Source: Kineosporia sp. A_224
Lineage (GTDB): Bacteria; Actinomycetota; Actinomycetes; Actinomycetales; Kineosporiaceae
Direction of reading: 5' to 3'
Assembly (NCBI RefSeq): GCF_002198655.1
Contig: NZ_MWLN01000173.1
Span: forward strand, 1 to 45,689
Length of the DNA stretch: 45,689 nucleotides
Both the position numbers and the translations under genes were made by a program. Position 1 is the stretch's first letter. Every line of letters starts with the position of its first letter. Shown here one piece after another: positions 1 through 7,717 of the stretch. The notes under the pieces were generated by a model. It was not told the DNA's origin. It saw only the letters and a list, made by a program, of their open reading frames with translations, and made no database searches.

Positions 1-654
1 GACGAGGACCGTGCCGGGCACCGGGACGCTGCCCGCGACGGCGGCACCGAGCCCGCCCGGCCGGGCCGCCCGCACGCCCCGGCTGCAGGCGAGCGGCAGG
101 GTGACCCGGCCGGCGCCGAGCCCGACGAGGACGACGACCCCGAGCGCGACGGCGGCCCTGACCGTGCCCGGTCCGCCCGCGTGCGCGACGACCTGGGCGG
201 CGGCCTGGGCGAGTGCGGCGGCCTGGACACCGACGACGAGCACGAGCGTCACCGCGCCGGCCGGGCCGACGTCGCCGCGGCGCATGACGTCGAGCGCCTT
301 CGTCCGGTCGTAGGCGGCGGCCAGGCCGTCGGCGGTGTCGGCCAGGCCGTCGAGGTGCAGGCCGCGGGTGAGCAGGGCGGCCGCGCCCAGCGCCAGCAGG
401 GCGGCGACGAGCAGGGAGATCCCGAGGGCCTGCACCGCCGCGACGACGACCGCCGCGCCGGTGGCCGGGAGCAGACCGGCGAGCGGGGCGAGCAGCATCG
501 CGGTCCGGGCCGAGCGGGCGTCGACGACGCCGGGGGCCGGGACCCGGAGCACGGTGAGCGTGCCGACCGCGAGCCGGGCACCGTCGAACCGGCCGCGCTG
601 CGGCAGCGGCGTCGGCTGCACCGGCCGCGACGGCGGCCCGGCCGGGTCAGTCAC
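1..654 (-). CDS. cobS: Adenosylcobinamide-GDP ribazoletransferase (cobalamin synthase), 3' end outside window
   Basis: CobS joins adenosylcobinamide-GDP to alpha-ribazole (phosphate) to make adenosylcobalamin (phosphate) at the cytoplasmic membrane. Reading from a GTG at 654, 218 codons stay open to the window edge, so about 30-40 C-terminal residues are missing compared with the usual ~250. The family signature RGLHLDGLADTADGL is seen near residues 97-111, followed by DVMRRGDVGPAGA, and hydrophobic Ala/Leu/Val segments alternate with short loops as in a polytopic enzyme. The GTG overlaps the 3' end of the cobT-like gene by 8 bp, so it is translationally coupled as the third gene of cobU-cobT-cobS. 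The family assignment is firm; the exact start is inferred from the overlap. Confidence 0.93.
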   Translation of the reverse strand, partial: MTDPAGPPSRPVQPTPLPQRGRFDGARLAVGTLTVLRVPAPGVVDARSARTAMLLAPLAGLLPATGAAVVVAAVQALGISLLVAALLALGAAALLTRGLHLDGLADTADGLAAAYDRTKALDVMRRGDVGPAGAVTLVLVVGVQAAALAQAAAQVVAHAGGPGTVRAAVALGVVVLVGLGAGRVTLPLACSRGVRAARPGGLGAAVAGSVPVPGTVLV

Positions 655-1522
655 GGGCGAGCAGCGTCGCCGCGATCCCGAGCAGCCCGAGCGCCCCGGC
701 GGACGCCGTGCCGTCCTCGACGCGCAGGCCGAGCCGGGTCACGGCGGTGAGGTTGAGCGAGCCGAGGCTGCGCTCGTGCAGGGGCGCGTCGCCGACCTCG
801 GCGGGCAGCCACCAGCGCGACGCGAGCCGGGAGCAGCGGGCGGCGAGCAGCGCGGTCGTCACCGCGCCCGGGCCGTCGAGGACGACCGGGGTGCGCCGGA
901 CGGCGCTGCGCAGGAGGAACGCGGTCGCGGCGGCGAGCCGGGGGTCGGCGAGCACCCGGACCATGGCGATCGGCCGCCCGCGCAGCCCGCGCAGCGCCCA
1001 CTGGGTGTCGCGGACGAGGGCCACCTCGTCCATCCAGCGCTCGTCGTCGAGGTCGGTGGTCTGCCACCCGTTCGTCTCGACCGGGTCCAGCCCCATGAGG
1101 TAGCCGGTGAGCGCCCGCCCCGCGATGCCGAGCTCGAGCGGCAGCAGCACGAGGTCGGTGCCTGCGTCGGCGAGCTCGTCGGCGAGGGCGGTGCCCCGGG
1201 CGACGGCCGCGTCGACGGCGGTCGGGACGCCGTCCGGTGCGGGGTCGAGGGCGCGGCGGGTGACGGTCGGCGGCAGCGGTGCGTCGTCGCCGGCGCCGAG
1301 CGCGACGACCCGGGCCGGTGCACCGGCCCGGGCGTCGCCGCGGACCTCGGCCCACCACACCGCGAGCGCCGCGAGCCGGCCGAGCGCCTCGTCGGCCCCG
1401 GACGCCGCGAACCGCTCCCGGACCTCGTCGCCGGGCTCGATCGCCGGTGCGACGACCTCCGTGCCGATCGCCTCGAGGGGGTCGTCGTCGGTGTCGTCGA
1501 AGTCGAGCGGTGCGGCGCTCAT
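647..1522 (-). CDS. cobT: CobT-like nicotinate-nucleotide:dimethylbenzimidazole phosphoribosyltransferase, divergent
   Basis: CobT activates the lower ligand by transferring phosphoribose from nicotinate mononucleotide to dimethylbenzimidazole. This 291-aa protein is shorter than classical CobT (~350 aa). Recognisable parts are LPLELGIAGRALTGYLMGL in the middle, PVVLDGPGAVTTALLAA (the CobT 'VVDGFISTAAALLA' region), and RLGLRVEDGTASAGALGLL at the C-terminus. The last aligns with the classical GEGTGA loop that carries the catalytic glutamate; here the loop reads VEDGTA. The N-terminal ~70 residues are acidic and not family-like. It overlaps cobU by 4 bp (ATGA) and cobS by 8 bp, so it is one operon. 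Activity is probable, but the altered loop leaves room for a changed base specificity or a regulatory role. Confidence 0.8.
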   Translation of the reverse strand: MSAAPLDFDDTDDDPLEAIGTEVVAPAIEPGDEVRERFAASGADEALGRLAALAVWWAEVRGDARAGAPARVVALGAGDDAPLPPTVTRRALDPAPDGVPTAVDAAVARGTALADELADAGTDLVLLPLELGIAGRALTGYLMGLDPVETNGWQTTDLDDERWMDEVALVRDTQWALRGLRGRPIAMVRVLADPRLAAATAFLLRSAVRRTPVVLDGPGAVTTALLAARCSRLASRWWLPAEVGDAPLHERSLGSLNLTAVTRLGLRVEDGTASAGALGLLGIAATLLARD

Positions 1523-2811
1523 CGGGGGCCTCCTGCGGCGGGGTCCGGGGACACAGCGGGTTCGGCGGGCGCGTCGAGGTCGACGACACGGCCCGCGACG
1601 ACGAGGAGCGTGCGCTCGGTCTGGTCGGCGAGGCGCCGGGAGAGGTCGCCGAGGGTCTCGGCGAAGAGCCGGCCCGACCGGGTCGCCGGGACGACGCCCC
1701 AGCCGACCTCCTCACCGACGGCGACGACGACGCGGCGGGTGCCGCGCCACGCGTCGAGGAGGTCGGCGACCTCGGCGTCGGCGGCGGCACGCCAGTCGTG
1801 CGGGTCGCCGTCCGGGCCGTCCGTCGCGTCGTCCGTCGCGTCCCAGGCGCCGGCGCGGCCGAGGACGGCCGCGACCCAGGTGCCGAGGCTGTCGAGGAGC
1901 ACGGGCGGTCCGGGGGAGCGCAGCAGCGCCGCGAGCGCACCGGGCCCCGAGGCCTCGACCGTCGTCCAGCCGCGCGGCCGGCGGGCGCGGTGCGCGGCGA
2001 CCTTCGCGGTCCAGTCGGCGTCGGTGGCGTCCGGCTCCGGGCCGGTCGCCGCGTACTCGACGGCGGGCTCCGCCGCGAGCAGGTCCTCGGCGGCGGCCGA
2101 CTTGCCGGAGGAGGCCGGCCCGAGGACGAGTGTGCGGCGGTCCGGCGGGACGGCGCCGGGCAGCGGCAGCGCGGCGGGCCGGTCGCCGGCCGCTGCGAGC
2201 GTCACGCCGTGCCGGGCGAGGCCGGCCCGGACCCGGTGCGCCGCGGGGCCGGTGTGGTCGAGGCCGACCGCGACGACCCGGGCCTGCGGCCCGAGCGCGC
2301 CGCTGCGGCGCAGGTCCGCGAGCCGGTGCGCCGCGGAGGTCGCCGACGCGGTGCCGGTCGTGTCGCGGACGTCGACGACGGCGACCGCGAGGCCGGCGTC
2401 GCCGAGGACGTCGAGGGTCTCGTCGGGCAGCGGCCCGCAGCCGGGCGACCAGAGCAGCGTCGACGTCCCGTCGGAGACGACGACCGCGACGGCCCCGGGC
2501 GAGCCGACCGGGCCGGGCAGCGCGACGGCGCGGACCGGGCCGGCGACGACCTGGTCGCCGACCTCGAGGGGGCGCGCGGTGGCCGCCGGTGCGCCGAGGG
2601 CGCCGCTCGCGAGGTGCACCGCGCCCTCCGGCGCAGGCGGGCCGCCGTCCAGCACGAGGGACCGGCCGAGGGCCAGACCGAGCAGGTCACCGGCGGCGTC
2701 CGGCCCGGCCGCGCAGGTGACGCAGCCGCAGCCGTCGACGGGCCAGGCCGCGGCCGCACCGCCGAGCAGCGCGGCTCCGGCGAGCAGCGGGCCGGGCGTC
2801 GCGGGGGTCAC
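1519..2811 (-). CDS. cobU: CobU adenosylcobinamide kinase/guanylyltransferase fused to a degenerate metallo-beta-lactamase-like N-terminal domain
   Basis: CobU phosphorylates adenosylcobinamide and then transfers GMP to it. The C-terminal ~200 residues carry the enzyme: P-loop GPASSGKS near residues 230-237, LLDSLGTWVAAVL, and VGEEVGWGVVPATRSGRLF, the CobU 'NEVGWGIVP' block. The first ~215 residues resemble the MBL-fold domain fused to actinobacterial CobU (a GCGCVTCAA Cys motif near the start, and LLWSPGCGPLPDETLDVL), but no HxHxDH metal-binding motif is visible, so this half looks catalytically dead. At 430 aa it is more than twice enteric CobU (~180). The GTG start at 2811 sits 6 nt from a TACCCT hexamer, suggesting a leaderless transcript. 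It is the first gene of the cob operon. Confidence 0.88.
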   Translation of the reverse strand: MTPATPGPLLAGAALLGGAAAAWPVDGCGCVTCAAGPDAAGDLLGLALGRSLVLDGGPPAPEGAVHLASGALGAPAATARPLEVGDQVVAGPVRAVALPGPVGSPGAVAVVVSDGTSTLLWSPGCGPLPDETLDVLGDAGLAVAVVDVRDTTGTASATSAAHRLADLRRSGALGPQARVVAVGLDHTGPAAHRVRAGLARHGVTLAAAGDRPAALPLPGAVPPDRRTLVLGPASSGKSAAAEDLLAAEPAVEYAATGPEPDATDADWTAKVAAHRARRPRGWTTVEASGPGALAALLRSPGPPVLLDSLGTWVAAVLGRAGAWDATDDATDGPDGDPHDWRAAADAEVADLLDAWRGTRRVVVAVGEEVGWGVVPATRSGRLFAETLGDLSRRLADQTERTLLVVAGRVVDLDAPAEPAVSPDPAAGGPR

Positions 2812-2817
2812 CGGGCG

Positions 2818-2823
2818 AGGGTA
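2818..2823 (-). promoter_or_regulatory. -10 hexamer TACCCT, leaderless cobU promoter
   Basis: On the minus strand TACCCT ends 6 nt before the cobU GTG, so transcription would begin at or near the start codon. No clear -35 is seen. It lies back to back with the -10 of the 2895 gene. Confidence 0.5.
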
Positions 2824-2882
2824 TCGGCGCGTCCCGTGCGCGGCGGGAGGGCTCGGCGGCGGGCGTCGTCCGGGGGCGTGTG

Positions 2883-2888
2883 TACGGT
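2883..2888 (+). promoter_or_regulatory. -10 hexamer TACGGT, leaderless promoter of the 70-aa gene
   Basis: TACGGT lies 6 nt upstream of the ATG at 2895 and there is no Shine-Dalgarno. This fits a leaderless mRNA and supports choosing 2895 over the in-frame upstream GTG at 2880, which overlaps the hexamer. Confidence 0.5.
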
Positions 2889-2894
2889 GACGCC

Positions 2895-3107
2895 ATGAGC
2901 GGGTGGACCTGGCGGTACGAGGCGGTCGACGGCAGCGTCATGCAGGGCGAGGGGCTGGCCGACACGGCGTTCCCGAGCCAGGCGGACGCCGAGACCTGGG
3001 TCGGCGAGGCCTGGCGCGACCTGCTCGCCGCCGGGGTGGAGAGCGTCTCCCTCCTCGAGGACGGCCGGCCGGTCTACGAGCACATGAGCCTGCGCCCGGT
3101 CGAGTAG
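2895..3107 (+). CDS. Conserved small actinobacterial protein, 70 aa, function unknown
   Basis: The product is a 70-residue acidic soluble protein beginning MSGWTWRYEAVDGS and ending LRPVE. It has four Trp residues and no membrane segment, signal peptide, Cys or metal motif. The layout (a strand-rich start, a predicted helix around ADAETWVGEAWRDLLAAGV, then a closing SVSLLEDGRPVYEH strand) suggests a compact alpha/beta fold. From memory, similar 65-75 aa proteins are common in actinomycetes as 'hypothetical protein', without known function. The start at 2895 is chosen because a -10 hexamer sits immediately upstream. It is divergent from cobU and convergent with the tricorn gene, 16 bp away. 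Confidence 0.75.
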   Translation: MSGWTWRYEAVDGSVMQGEGLADTAFPSQADAETWVGEAWRDLLAAGVESVSLLEDGRPVYEHMSLRPVE

Positions 3108-3119
3108 CCGGTCGAGTAG
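3096..3119. repeat. 12-bp tandem duplication spanning a stop codon
   Basis: Two perfect copies of CCGGTCGAGTAG lie end to end, followed by a third partial copy CCGGTCAG. The first copy carries the TAG stop of the 70-aa gene and the second repeats it, giving a tandem in-frame stop. The third partial copy contains the stop of the convergent tricorn gene. Confidence 0.9.
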
Positions 3120-3123
3120 CCGG

Positions 3124-6100
3124 TCAGCCCGCGGGCCGCGGCGGCAGGGCGGGCGCCGACCGGTCGGGCCGGGTCGCCGGGTCCGGCTCCGGCACCGGGG
3201 CGGCGGCCGCGAGCGCCTCGAGGGCGAGCCGCACGCCGGTGTCGAGCTGCGGGTCCTCGCCGCGGCCCCAGGCGTCCGGCGGGATCGCCACCTCGACGTC
3301 CGGGTCGACGCCGTGGTTCTCGATGCCCCAGCCCTCCTCGAGCATCCAGAAGGCGTACCGCGGCTGGGTGACGCCCGTCCCGTCGACGAGCGAGTAGCGG
3401 CCGTCGATGCCGATGACCCCGCCCCAGGTCCGGGTGCCCACGACGGGCCCGAGCCCCAGGGCACGGAACATCGACGTGCCGATGTCGCCGTCCGAGCCGG
3501 CCCACTGGTTCGTCAGCGCGACGAGCGGCCCGCGGGGCGCCGCGTTCGGCCACGTCTCCGCCGGGGCGTGCCGGTTCACCGAGGTGGCCCGGATCCGCCG
3601 GGCGAGCTTCTCCAGGACGAGTTCGGACAGGTGCCCGCCGCCGTTCTGCCGCAGGTCGACGACGAGCGCGTCCCGGGCGAGCTCCGCGTGCAGGTCGCGG
3701 TGCAGCTGGGCCCAGCCGCTGGCCATCATGTCGGGCACGTGCAGGTAGCCGACCCGGCCGCCGGACGCGGCGTGGGTCGCGGCCCGCCGGCCGGCGACCC
3801 AGTCGTGGTACCTCAGCGCCCGCTCGTCGCGCAGCGGGACGACGGTGACCCGGCGCGGCGGCGCGTCCGCGGCGGCCCCCACGGGGCGCACGGTGAGCTC
3901 GACCGGCCGGCCCGCCGTCCCGACGAGCAGCGGCCACGGACCGGCCACCGGGTCGACGGGGCGGCCGTCGACGGCGAGGAGCGCGTCCCCGGCACCGATC
4001 CCGACCCCCGGCGCGAGCAACGGGGACCGGGCCGCGAGCACGCTCGGCTCGCCCGGCACGACCCGGGCGACGACCCAGGAGCCGTCGTCGGCGCGGTCGA
4101 GGTCGGCGCCGAGGTGCCCGACCCGCAGCGCCGCGTCGACCGGGCGTCGCGGCGGCACCTCGTAGGCGTGCGAGCTGCCGAGCTCGCCGACGACCTCCCA
4201 GATCACCTCGGAGAGGTCGTCCCGGGAGCCGACGCGGTCGACGAGCGGCGCGTACTTCGCGAGCGCGGCGTCCCAGTCGACGCCGCCCATGTCCTCGATC
4301 CAGAAGTGGTCGCGCATGAGGCGGCCCTGCTCGGCGTACATCTGCCGCCACATCGCGCCGGGGTCGACGACGACCCGGACCCGGTCGAGGTCGACGTGCA
4401 CCGCGTCGCCGGCGTCGTCGTCCTCGTCGACCTTGCGGTCGGCCGGGACGACGCGCAGCCCGTCGTCGTCGCGCAGCACGAGACGGCGGGCGTCGCCGCT
4501 CGGCCACACGTCCTGGACGCCGGTGGCGAGCGTCGTCGCGCGGCGGCGGCGCAGGTCGAAGCGGCGCAGCGTCGCGGCCGGCTCGTCGTCCCCGGCCCGC
4601 GCGTCGCCGAGCTCGCCGGTCAGCGGGACGTCGAGCCACAGCAGCGCGCCCTTCGCGGCGAGCAGGCTGCGGAAGCGGCCGGCCGGCACCGGGACGGCGA
4701 CCGCGCGGGCGTCGAGGCCCTCGGCGTCGACGACGACCGCGGGCGGGTGGTCCTTGTCCTTGGCCTCGTGGTCCTTGCCGTCCGCGTCGGCGGCGTCGTC
4801 CGCCGGGGCGTCGTGGTCTCCGTGGTCGTGCCCGCCGTGCCCGTCGTCGTCCTTGTCGTCGTCCGCCTCGACGGGCCGGCCGTCGTTCTCCGGCGCGAAC
4901 GGGGACGGCGTCGCCGCGGCGAGCGGCAGCAGGTACGGCCGCTGGGCCGCGAGGAACGACAGGTCGAAGACCTGGGCGTCGTAGACCGGGTCGAAGGTGC
5001 GGACCGAGAGGAAGGCGAGGTACCTGCCGTCCGGGGTGAAGACGGGGTCGCTGTCCTGGAAGCGCAGCGGGGTCGCGTCGAGGACCAGCGGCCCGGCGGC
5101 CGGGCCCGACGCGCCGTCGCCGGGGCGCAGGTCGGCGAGCCGGATGTTCCGCAGCGGCGGCAGCCCCGGGTGCGACCACGCGAGCCAGCGCGAGTCGGGG
5201 GAGAAGACCGGCCCGGTGACGTCGCCCGGGGCGTCGTCGACGACGGTCGTCACGGGGTCGGCGTCGTCCCCCGCGGCGAGGTCGACGACGAGGAGCCGGC
5301 CGTCGTGCGTCGCGACGGCGGCGAGCCGCCCGTCCGGGGAGCCGACGAGCTCGAGCACCCGCCCGAGCCGGCCGCCCGCGAGGCGACGGGGCGGCGTGGC
5401 CCCGTCGGCGGGCCCGACCTCGAGCGCGTCGTCGCCGTCCGCGTCGGTGACCCGCAGGACCACCGGGCGGGCGGGGTCGCCGGCGCTGCCGGGGGCACCC
5501 GCCGCCGGGACGACCCGCGGCAGCCGGGCCCGCACCCCGGGGGTCTCGGCGAGCGCCCGCGCGGGGCCGTCGGCGTGGGTGAGCCAGTGCACGGTGCCGC
5601 GGACCTCGACGGCGCTGGCCCGGCCGGTCCGGTCCGGGGCGAGGTCGGCGAGGGCGTCCTCGGCGTCGACCGGGGCCGGGCGGCGGGCCGAGCGCGGGCC
5701 GCCGAGGGTGACGTCGAGGCGCCGCGGCGTGCTGCCGGCGGTCACGTCGTCGAGCAGGTAGAGGTCGCCGAGGCACTGGTAGACGAGGCGTGCGCCGTCC
5801 CCGGACAGGGCCCGGGCGTAGGCGTCGCCGTGGTCGGTGTGCCGGCGCAGGTCGACGGGCGCGGCGAGCGAGGCCGGGTCGGCGTCCCGCGGCAGCAGCA
5901 CCGAGTAGACGTTGCCCCAGCCCTCGTGGTCGGACAGGAGCACGAGCCGGTCGCCGACCCACGTCGGGTCCTCGAGCTGGCCGCCGAGGGCGGTGAGCAG
6001 CGGGGCGAACGTGCCGGTGCCGGCCGGGTCGGCCCACAGCTTGCCGCCGTCGCCGCCCCGGTACCGCTTCCAGGACGCGGCGCCGCGGCGGCTCTGGTCG

Positions 6101-6552
6101 GCGCCCAGGACGAGCGCGCCGTCCGGGCCGGGGGCGAAACCCGTCACCGGCCCGTAGGGCAGCCGCTCGGGGACGCCGCCGTCGACGGGCACGACCCAGG
6201 CCCAGGTCATCGCCCGGTCGGCCGCGCGGACCGCGGAGACGGCGACGACCCGGGAGTCGTCGAGCCAGCCGAGGACCCGGGTCGTGTCCTCGCCCCAGAA
6301 GGTGAGCCGGCGCGCCCCGCCGCCGTCGAGATCGGCGACGCAGGCCTCGGGCGGCCCGTCGCGGCGGCTCGTGAAGGCGACCCGGCCGCCGTCGGGCGAC
6401 AGCCGCACGTGCGCGACGGGGGCGTCGTCCGCCGTGATCCGCCAGGCCCGGCCGCCGTCCGCGGGGGCGAGCCAGACGTCGTCCTCGGCGGCGAAGGCGA
6501 CCTGCGTGCCGCGGATCGACGGGAACCTCAGGTACGCGCTCGATGCACTCAT
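3124..6552 (-). CDS. Tricorn protease homologue (S41 family), with His/Asp-rich insert
   Basis: Tricorn-type peptidases degrade oligopeptides downstream of the proteasome or Clp proteases. The 1142-aa protein has beta-propeller repeats over roughly residues 1-700, a mixed linker with GELGSSHAYE near 793 (the catalytic His), a PDZ domain around 800-905, and an S41 core near 930-1110. The core contains LRQNGGGHLSE, NQWAGSDGD (nucleophile Ser, ~1019) and WGIENHGVDPD (Glu, ~1078). All three elements of the tricorn tetrad region are present, so it should be active. It is unusual in an Asp/His/Lys-rich insert near residues 557-603 between propeller strands, which could bind metal. The start at 6552 (MSASSAYLRF) is preferred because TAGAGT lies 8 nt upstream; a GTG-like extension to 6573 has no support. 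No signal peptide, so it is cytoplasmic. Confidence 0.92.
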   Translation of the reverse strand: MSASSAYLRFPSIRGTQVAFAAEDDVWLAPADGGRAWRITADDAPVAHVRLSPDGGRVAFTSRRDGPPEACVADLDGGGARRLTFWGEDTTRVLGWLDDSRVVAVSAVRAADRAMTWAWVVPVDGGVPERLPYGPVTGFAPGPDGALVLGADQSRRGAASWKRYRGGDGGKLWADPAGTGTFAPLLTALGGQLEDPTWVGDRLVLLSDHEGWGNVYSVLLPRDADPASLAAPVDLRRHTDHGDAYARALSGDGARLVYQCLGDLYLLDDVTAGSTPRRLDVTLGGPRSARRPAPVDAEDALADLAPDRTGRASAVEVRGTVHWLTHADGPARALAETPGVRARLPRVVPAAGAPGSAGDPARPVVLRVTDADGDDALEVGPADGATPPRRLAGGRLGRVLELVGSPDGRLAAVATHDGRLLVVDLAAGDDADPVTTVVDDAPGDVTGPVFSPDSRWLAWSHPGLPPLRNIRLADLRPGDGASGPAAGPLVLDATPLRFQDSDPVFTPDGRYLAFLSVRTFDPVYDAQVFDLSFLAAQRPYLLPLAAATPSPFAPENDGRPVEADDDKDDDGHGGHDHGDHDAPADDAADADGKDHEAKDKDHPPAVVVDAEGLDARAVAVPVPAGRFRSLLAAKGALLWLDVPLTGELGDARAGDDEPAATLRRFDLRRRRATTLATGVQDVWPSGDARRLVLRDDDGLRVVPADRKVDEDDDAGDAVHVDLDRVRVVVDPGAMWRQMYAEQGRLMRDHFWIEDMGGVDWDAALAKYAPLVDRVGSRDDLSEVIWEVVGELGSSHAYEVPPRRPVDAALRVGHLGADLDRADDGSWVVARVVPGEPSVLAARSPLLAPGVGIGAGDALLAVDGRPVDPVAGPWPLLVGTAGRPVELTVRPVGAAADAPPRRVTVVPLRDERALRYHDWVAGRRAATHAASGGRVGYLHVPDMMASGWAQLHRDLHAELARDALVVDLRQNGGGHLSELVLEKLARRIRATSVNRHAPAETWPNAAPRGPLVALTNQWAGSDGDIGTSMFRALGLGPVVGTRTWGGVIGIDGRYSLVDGTGVTQPRYAFWMLEEGWGIENHGVDPDVEVAIPPDAWGRGEDPQLDTGVRLALEALAAAAPVPEPDPATRPDRSAPALPPRPAG

Positions 6553-6560
6553 CGCGAGCG

Positions 6561-6566
6561 ACTCTA
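6561..6566 (-). promoter_or_regulatory. -10 hexamer TAGAGT, leaderless tricorn promoter
   Basis: On the minus strand TAGAGT precedes the ATG at 6552 by 8 nt, with no Shine-Dalgarno between. This is the same spacing as at other genes in the window. Confidence 0.45.
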
Positions 6567-6582
6567 GGACCATTCCCGTGAT

Positions 6583-6647
6583 CCGTCCTCTGGCGGGTCC
6601 AGCACCTCAAGAACACGTTTTGGGGTGCGTGAGCCGCCAGAGGACGG
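6583..6647. terminator. 65-nt nested hairpin between the aldo/keto reductase and tricorn genes
   Basis: The outer arms 6583-6596 and 6634-6647 are perfect 14-bp inverted repeats (CCGTCCTCTGGCGG and its complement). Inside, after a 5/5-nt internal loop, 6602-6612 pairs with 6618-6628 (11 bp with two G-U pairs) around a 5-nt loop. It begins 14 nt after the stop of the minus-strand reductase and lies upstream of the tricorn promoter, so an intrinsic terminator of the reductase is the simplest reading. No T-run follows on either strand, and the inner part is less GC-rich than its surroundings. A dispersed repeat element is an alternative. Confidence 0.6.
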
Positions 6648-6661
6648 GCCCGGGAGCAGGG

Positions 6662-7672
6662 TCAGACCGCGCGACCCGCGGGGGCGGAGCGTGCCGTCAT
6701 GCCCGGGTCGGTGACCGGGACGTCGCCGAGGACCTCGTCGATCCGCTTCATGAGCTCGGCCGGGATCTTCACGCCCGCGGCCCTGACGTTCTCCGTGACC
6801 TGCTCCGGCCGGGACGCGCCGACGAGCGCGGCCGCCACGTTGTCGTTCTGGAGCACCCACGCCACGGCGAGCTGGGCGAGGGTGAGCCCGAGCTCGTCGG
6901 CGACGGGCCGCAGGTTCTGGACCCGCTCGAGGATCTCGTCGGTCATGAGCCGCTTGATGAAGGTCGCGCCGCCCTTCTCGTCGGTCGCGCGCGAGCCGGC
7001 GGGCGGCGCCTGACCGGGCAGGTACTTGCCGGTGAGCACGCCCTGGGCGATCGGCGACCAGACGATCTGGCTGATCCCGAGCTCCTGGCACGTCGGCACG
7101 ACCTCGCCCTCGATGACCCGCCACAGCATCGAGTACTGCGGCTGGCTCGAGACGAACGGGATCCGCAGCTCCTGGGCGAGCGCGTGCCCCGCGCGGATCT
7201 GGTCGGCGGTCCACTCGCTGACGCCGATGTAGAGCGCCTTGCCCTGCCGGACGATGTCGGCGAACGCGACCATCGTCTCCTCGAGCGGCGTCTCGGTGTC
7301 GTACCGGTGCGCCTGGTAGAGGTCGACGTAGTCGGTCCTCAGCCGCCTCAGCGAACCGTTGACCGACTCCATGATGTGCTTGCGCGACAGGCCCGTGTCG
7401 TTAGGGCCGCCGGGGCCGGTCGGCCAGTAGACCTTGGTGAAGATCTCGACGCTCTCGCGTCGCTCACCGGCGAGCGCGTCGCCGAGCACGGTCTCGGCCG
7501 CGGTGTTCGCGTAGACGTCGGCCGTGTCGAAGCTCGTGATCCCCGCGTCGAGCGCCGCGCGCACGCACTGCGTCGCGACCTCGTTCTCGACCTGGGAGCC
7601 GTGGGTGAGCCAGTTGCCGTAGGTGATCTCCGAGATCTTGAGCCCGGAGTTGCCGAGGTAGCGGAAGTCCAT
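6662..7672 (-). CDS. Aldo/keto reductase, KCNAB/YghZ-like
   Basis: NADPH-dependent oxidoreductase of the AKR superfamily, 336 aa, a (beta/alpha)8 barrel acting on carbonyl substrates in the cytoplasm. The catalytic tetrad can be read directly: Asp and Tyr in FDTADVYAN, Lys in IFTKVYWP and His in YQAHRYDTETP. The cofactor region is the C-terminal ALVGASRPEQVTENVRAAG. MDFRYLGNSGLKISEITYGNW at the N-terminus and YSMLWRVIEGEVVPTCQELGI point to the potassium-channel beta-subunit-like subgroup. The natural substrate cannot be deduced. The ATG at 7672 has TAAGGT 7 nt upstream. It stands alone between DUF3043 (same strand, 45 bp away) and the tricorn gene. Confidence 0.93.
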   Translation of the reverse strand: MDFRYLGNSGLKISEITYGNWLTHGSQVENEVATQCVRAALDAGITSFDTADVYANTAAETVLGDALAGERRESVEIFTKVYWPTGPGGPNDTGLSRKHIMESVNGSLRRLRTDYVDLYQAHRYDTETPLEETMVAFADIVRQGKALYIGVSEWTADQIRAGHALAQELRIPFVSSQPQYSMLWRVIEGEVVPTCQELGISQIVWSPIAQGVLTGKYLPGQAPPAGSRATDEKGGATFIKRLMTDEILERVQNLRPVADELGLTLAQLAVAWVLQNDNVAAALVGASRPEQVTENVRAAGVKIPAELMKRIDEVLGDVPVTDPGMTARSAPAGRAV

Positions 7673-7679
7673 GGGGCCG

Positions 7680-7685
7680 ACCTTA
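7680..7685 (-). promoter_or_regulatory. -10 hexamer TAAGGT, leaderless aldo/keto reductase promoter
   Basis: TAAGGT on the minus strand ends 7 nt before the ATG at 7672. No Shine-Dalgarno is visible. Confidence 0.5.
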
Positions 7686-7717
7686 CGTGCGCCGTCCCCG
7701 CCCTTCAGATGCAGACG

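Noticed and set aside
335-2890. 851-codon plus-strand frame across cobS-cobT-cobU
   Set aside because: Ser/Arg/Ala-rich without domains; antisense to three recognisable cob genes that overlap in operon fashion.
2812-2894. Cobalamin riboswitch ahead of the cob operon
   Set aside because: cobU appears leaderless, with only 83 bp to the divergent gene, too short for a B12 riboswitch, and no B12-box sequence is seen.
3313-6567. Open frame of over 1000 codons on the plus strand opposite the tricorn gene
   Set aside because: It is a by-product of GC-rich codons in the true minus-strand gene. The translation is low-complexity Gly/Arg/Val/Asp with no motif, while the minus strand shows all tricorn catalytic elements.
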